Source: Sycon ciliatum (lineage: Eukaryota; Porifera; Calcarea; Leucosolenida; Sycettidae). From it: a stretch of DNA of 64,000 nt. Below are positions 63,464 through 64,000 of this stretch, in pieces. The stretch is taken from the NCBI RefSeq assembly GCF_964019385.1, contig NC_088643.1, positions 48,044,193 through 48,108,192 of the forward strand, in the 5' to 3' direction. The notes under the pieces are model-generated. The model saw nothing but the letters and a program-made list of their open reading frames with translations, ran no database searches and was not told the origin of the DNA. The first letter of the stretch is position 1, and the number at the start of each line of letters is the position of its first letter. The position numbers and the translations under genes were made by a program.

Positions 63464-64000
63464 CCGGAGAAGAAAATCTAAATTCTGTTTAGATTTTCTT
63501 CTCCGGTTTCATTTTCCGGCTTGTTTCTCCTTCCTCATGCAGAAGCAACAAAGAGTTCAGCCATCAGCAGGCCAAGAAGAAAACACTTGCTAAACTCTGA
63601 TTGGCTGAGGGTGGTCGAGGTCAAGAGCAGGATAGGCTATAAAAGTAATCATTCCAGGAGGGAATGGTGGTCGGGGTTTGGGATGGCCAGGATTTTAGAT
63701 TTTCTTCTCCGGTAGAATTTTACAGCTTGTTTCTCCTTCTTCTTCTTCTTGGCCTGCTGATGGCTGAACAGCCATCAGCAGGCGAAGAAGAAAAAACCAG
63801 CCATCTGAGCAGGCGAAGAAGAAAACACTGCTGAACTCTGATTGGCTGAAGGCGGCTGACCAGTCATTTCAGGTGTGAAGTTCAGAGCCAGGATAGGCTA
63901 CAAAAGTAATCATTCCAGGAGGGGATGGTGGTCGGGGTTTGGGATGGCCAGGATTTTAGATTTTCTTCTGTGGTAGAATTTTCCAGCTTGTTTCTCCTTC
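63464..64000. repeat. Tandem/inverted repeat array running off the window
   Basis: A 19-bp-arm hairpin (CCGGAGAAGAAAATCTAAA, loop TTCTG) at 63464-63506 starts an array whose units begin TAGATTTTCTTCT at 63489, 63696 and 63957 (spacings 207 and 261). Units share AACTCTGATTGGCTGA, AGGATAGGCTA(T/C)AAAAGTAA and TGGTGGTCGGGGTTTGGGAT. A second hairpin CCTGCTGATGGCTG-AA-CAGCCATCAGCAGG lies at 63753-63782. The longer unit contains an insertion around that hairpin. The array continues past 64000. Confidence 0.85.

Overview
This is eukaryotic, almost certainly non-vertebrate metazoan DNA. Coding sequence is split into short exons with consensus GT/AG junctions and 43 bp to 2.7 kb introns. There are no operons, ribosome binding sites or prokaryotic promoters. 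Very long simple repeats (GT, CT, GA, TTC, CTG), a self-complementary TACATGTA motif and dense short transposons dominate. The features suggest an invertebrate, perhaps marine, but I cannot name the phylum from sequence alone. Most of the long open frames are translated microsatellites. Layout: (1) 222-14577, plus strand: a complete 14-exon gene for a nose resistant to fluoxetine (NRF-6)-like membrane acyltransferase 3. All 13 splice phases agree and give 743 codons plus stop. Its introns hold a tRNA-derived SINE, several MITEs, minisatellites and the C-terminal half of a non-LTR retrotransposon with a restriction-like endonuclease, bordered by (TTC)n. (2) 14.6-20 kb: repeats and MITEs. (3) 20-29 kb, minus strand: a five-exon Ser/Thr/Asn/Ala-rich gene I do not recognise, starting at 29019, and a further exon at 20.5 kb with an eIF4E-binding-like YxxxxLL motif. 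(4) 29-39 kb: a transposon graveyard with MITEs, two LINE fragments in opposite orientation, a 1.0 kb TIR element, a near-perfect 320 bp hairpin and a three-copy inverted repeat. A small candidate first exon lies at 37.8 kb. (5) 39-48 kb: mostly nothing I can annotate. (6) 48.7-50.3 kb, minus strand: an unrecognised gene with a 299-codon open frame, head-to-head with (7) a plus-strand start exon at 51158. Exons at 59.4, 62.6 and 63.3 kb are probably later parts of that plus-strand gene. One of its introns carries a TA-flanked TIR transposon that has been split by a hAT-like element with an 8 bp target duplication. The strongest unexplained signal is a set of MITE families. Two full copies of one element have exactly the same length (642 bp) and both are flanked by TA. 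At least four other TA-flanked MITEs share CCGTA termini and an interior made of repeated AAGCC-type motifs. There is also a set of 26-40 bp micro-hairpins (AAGAGTNCATAAC core), two of which have perfect 5 bp flanking duplications. No RNA gene, CRISPR array or viral gene was found; the two tRNA-like segments are SINE heads.
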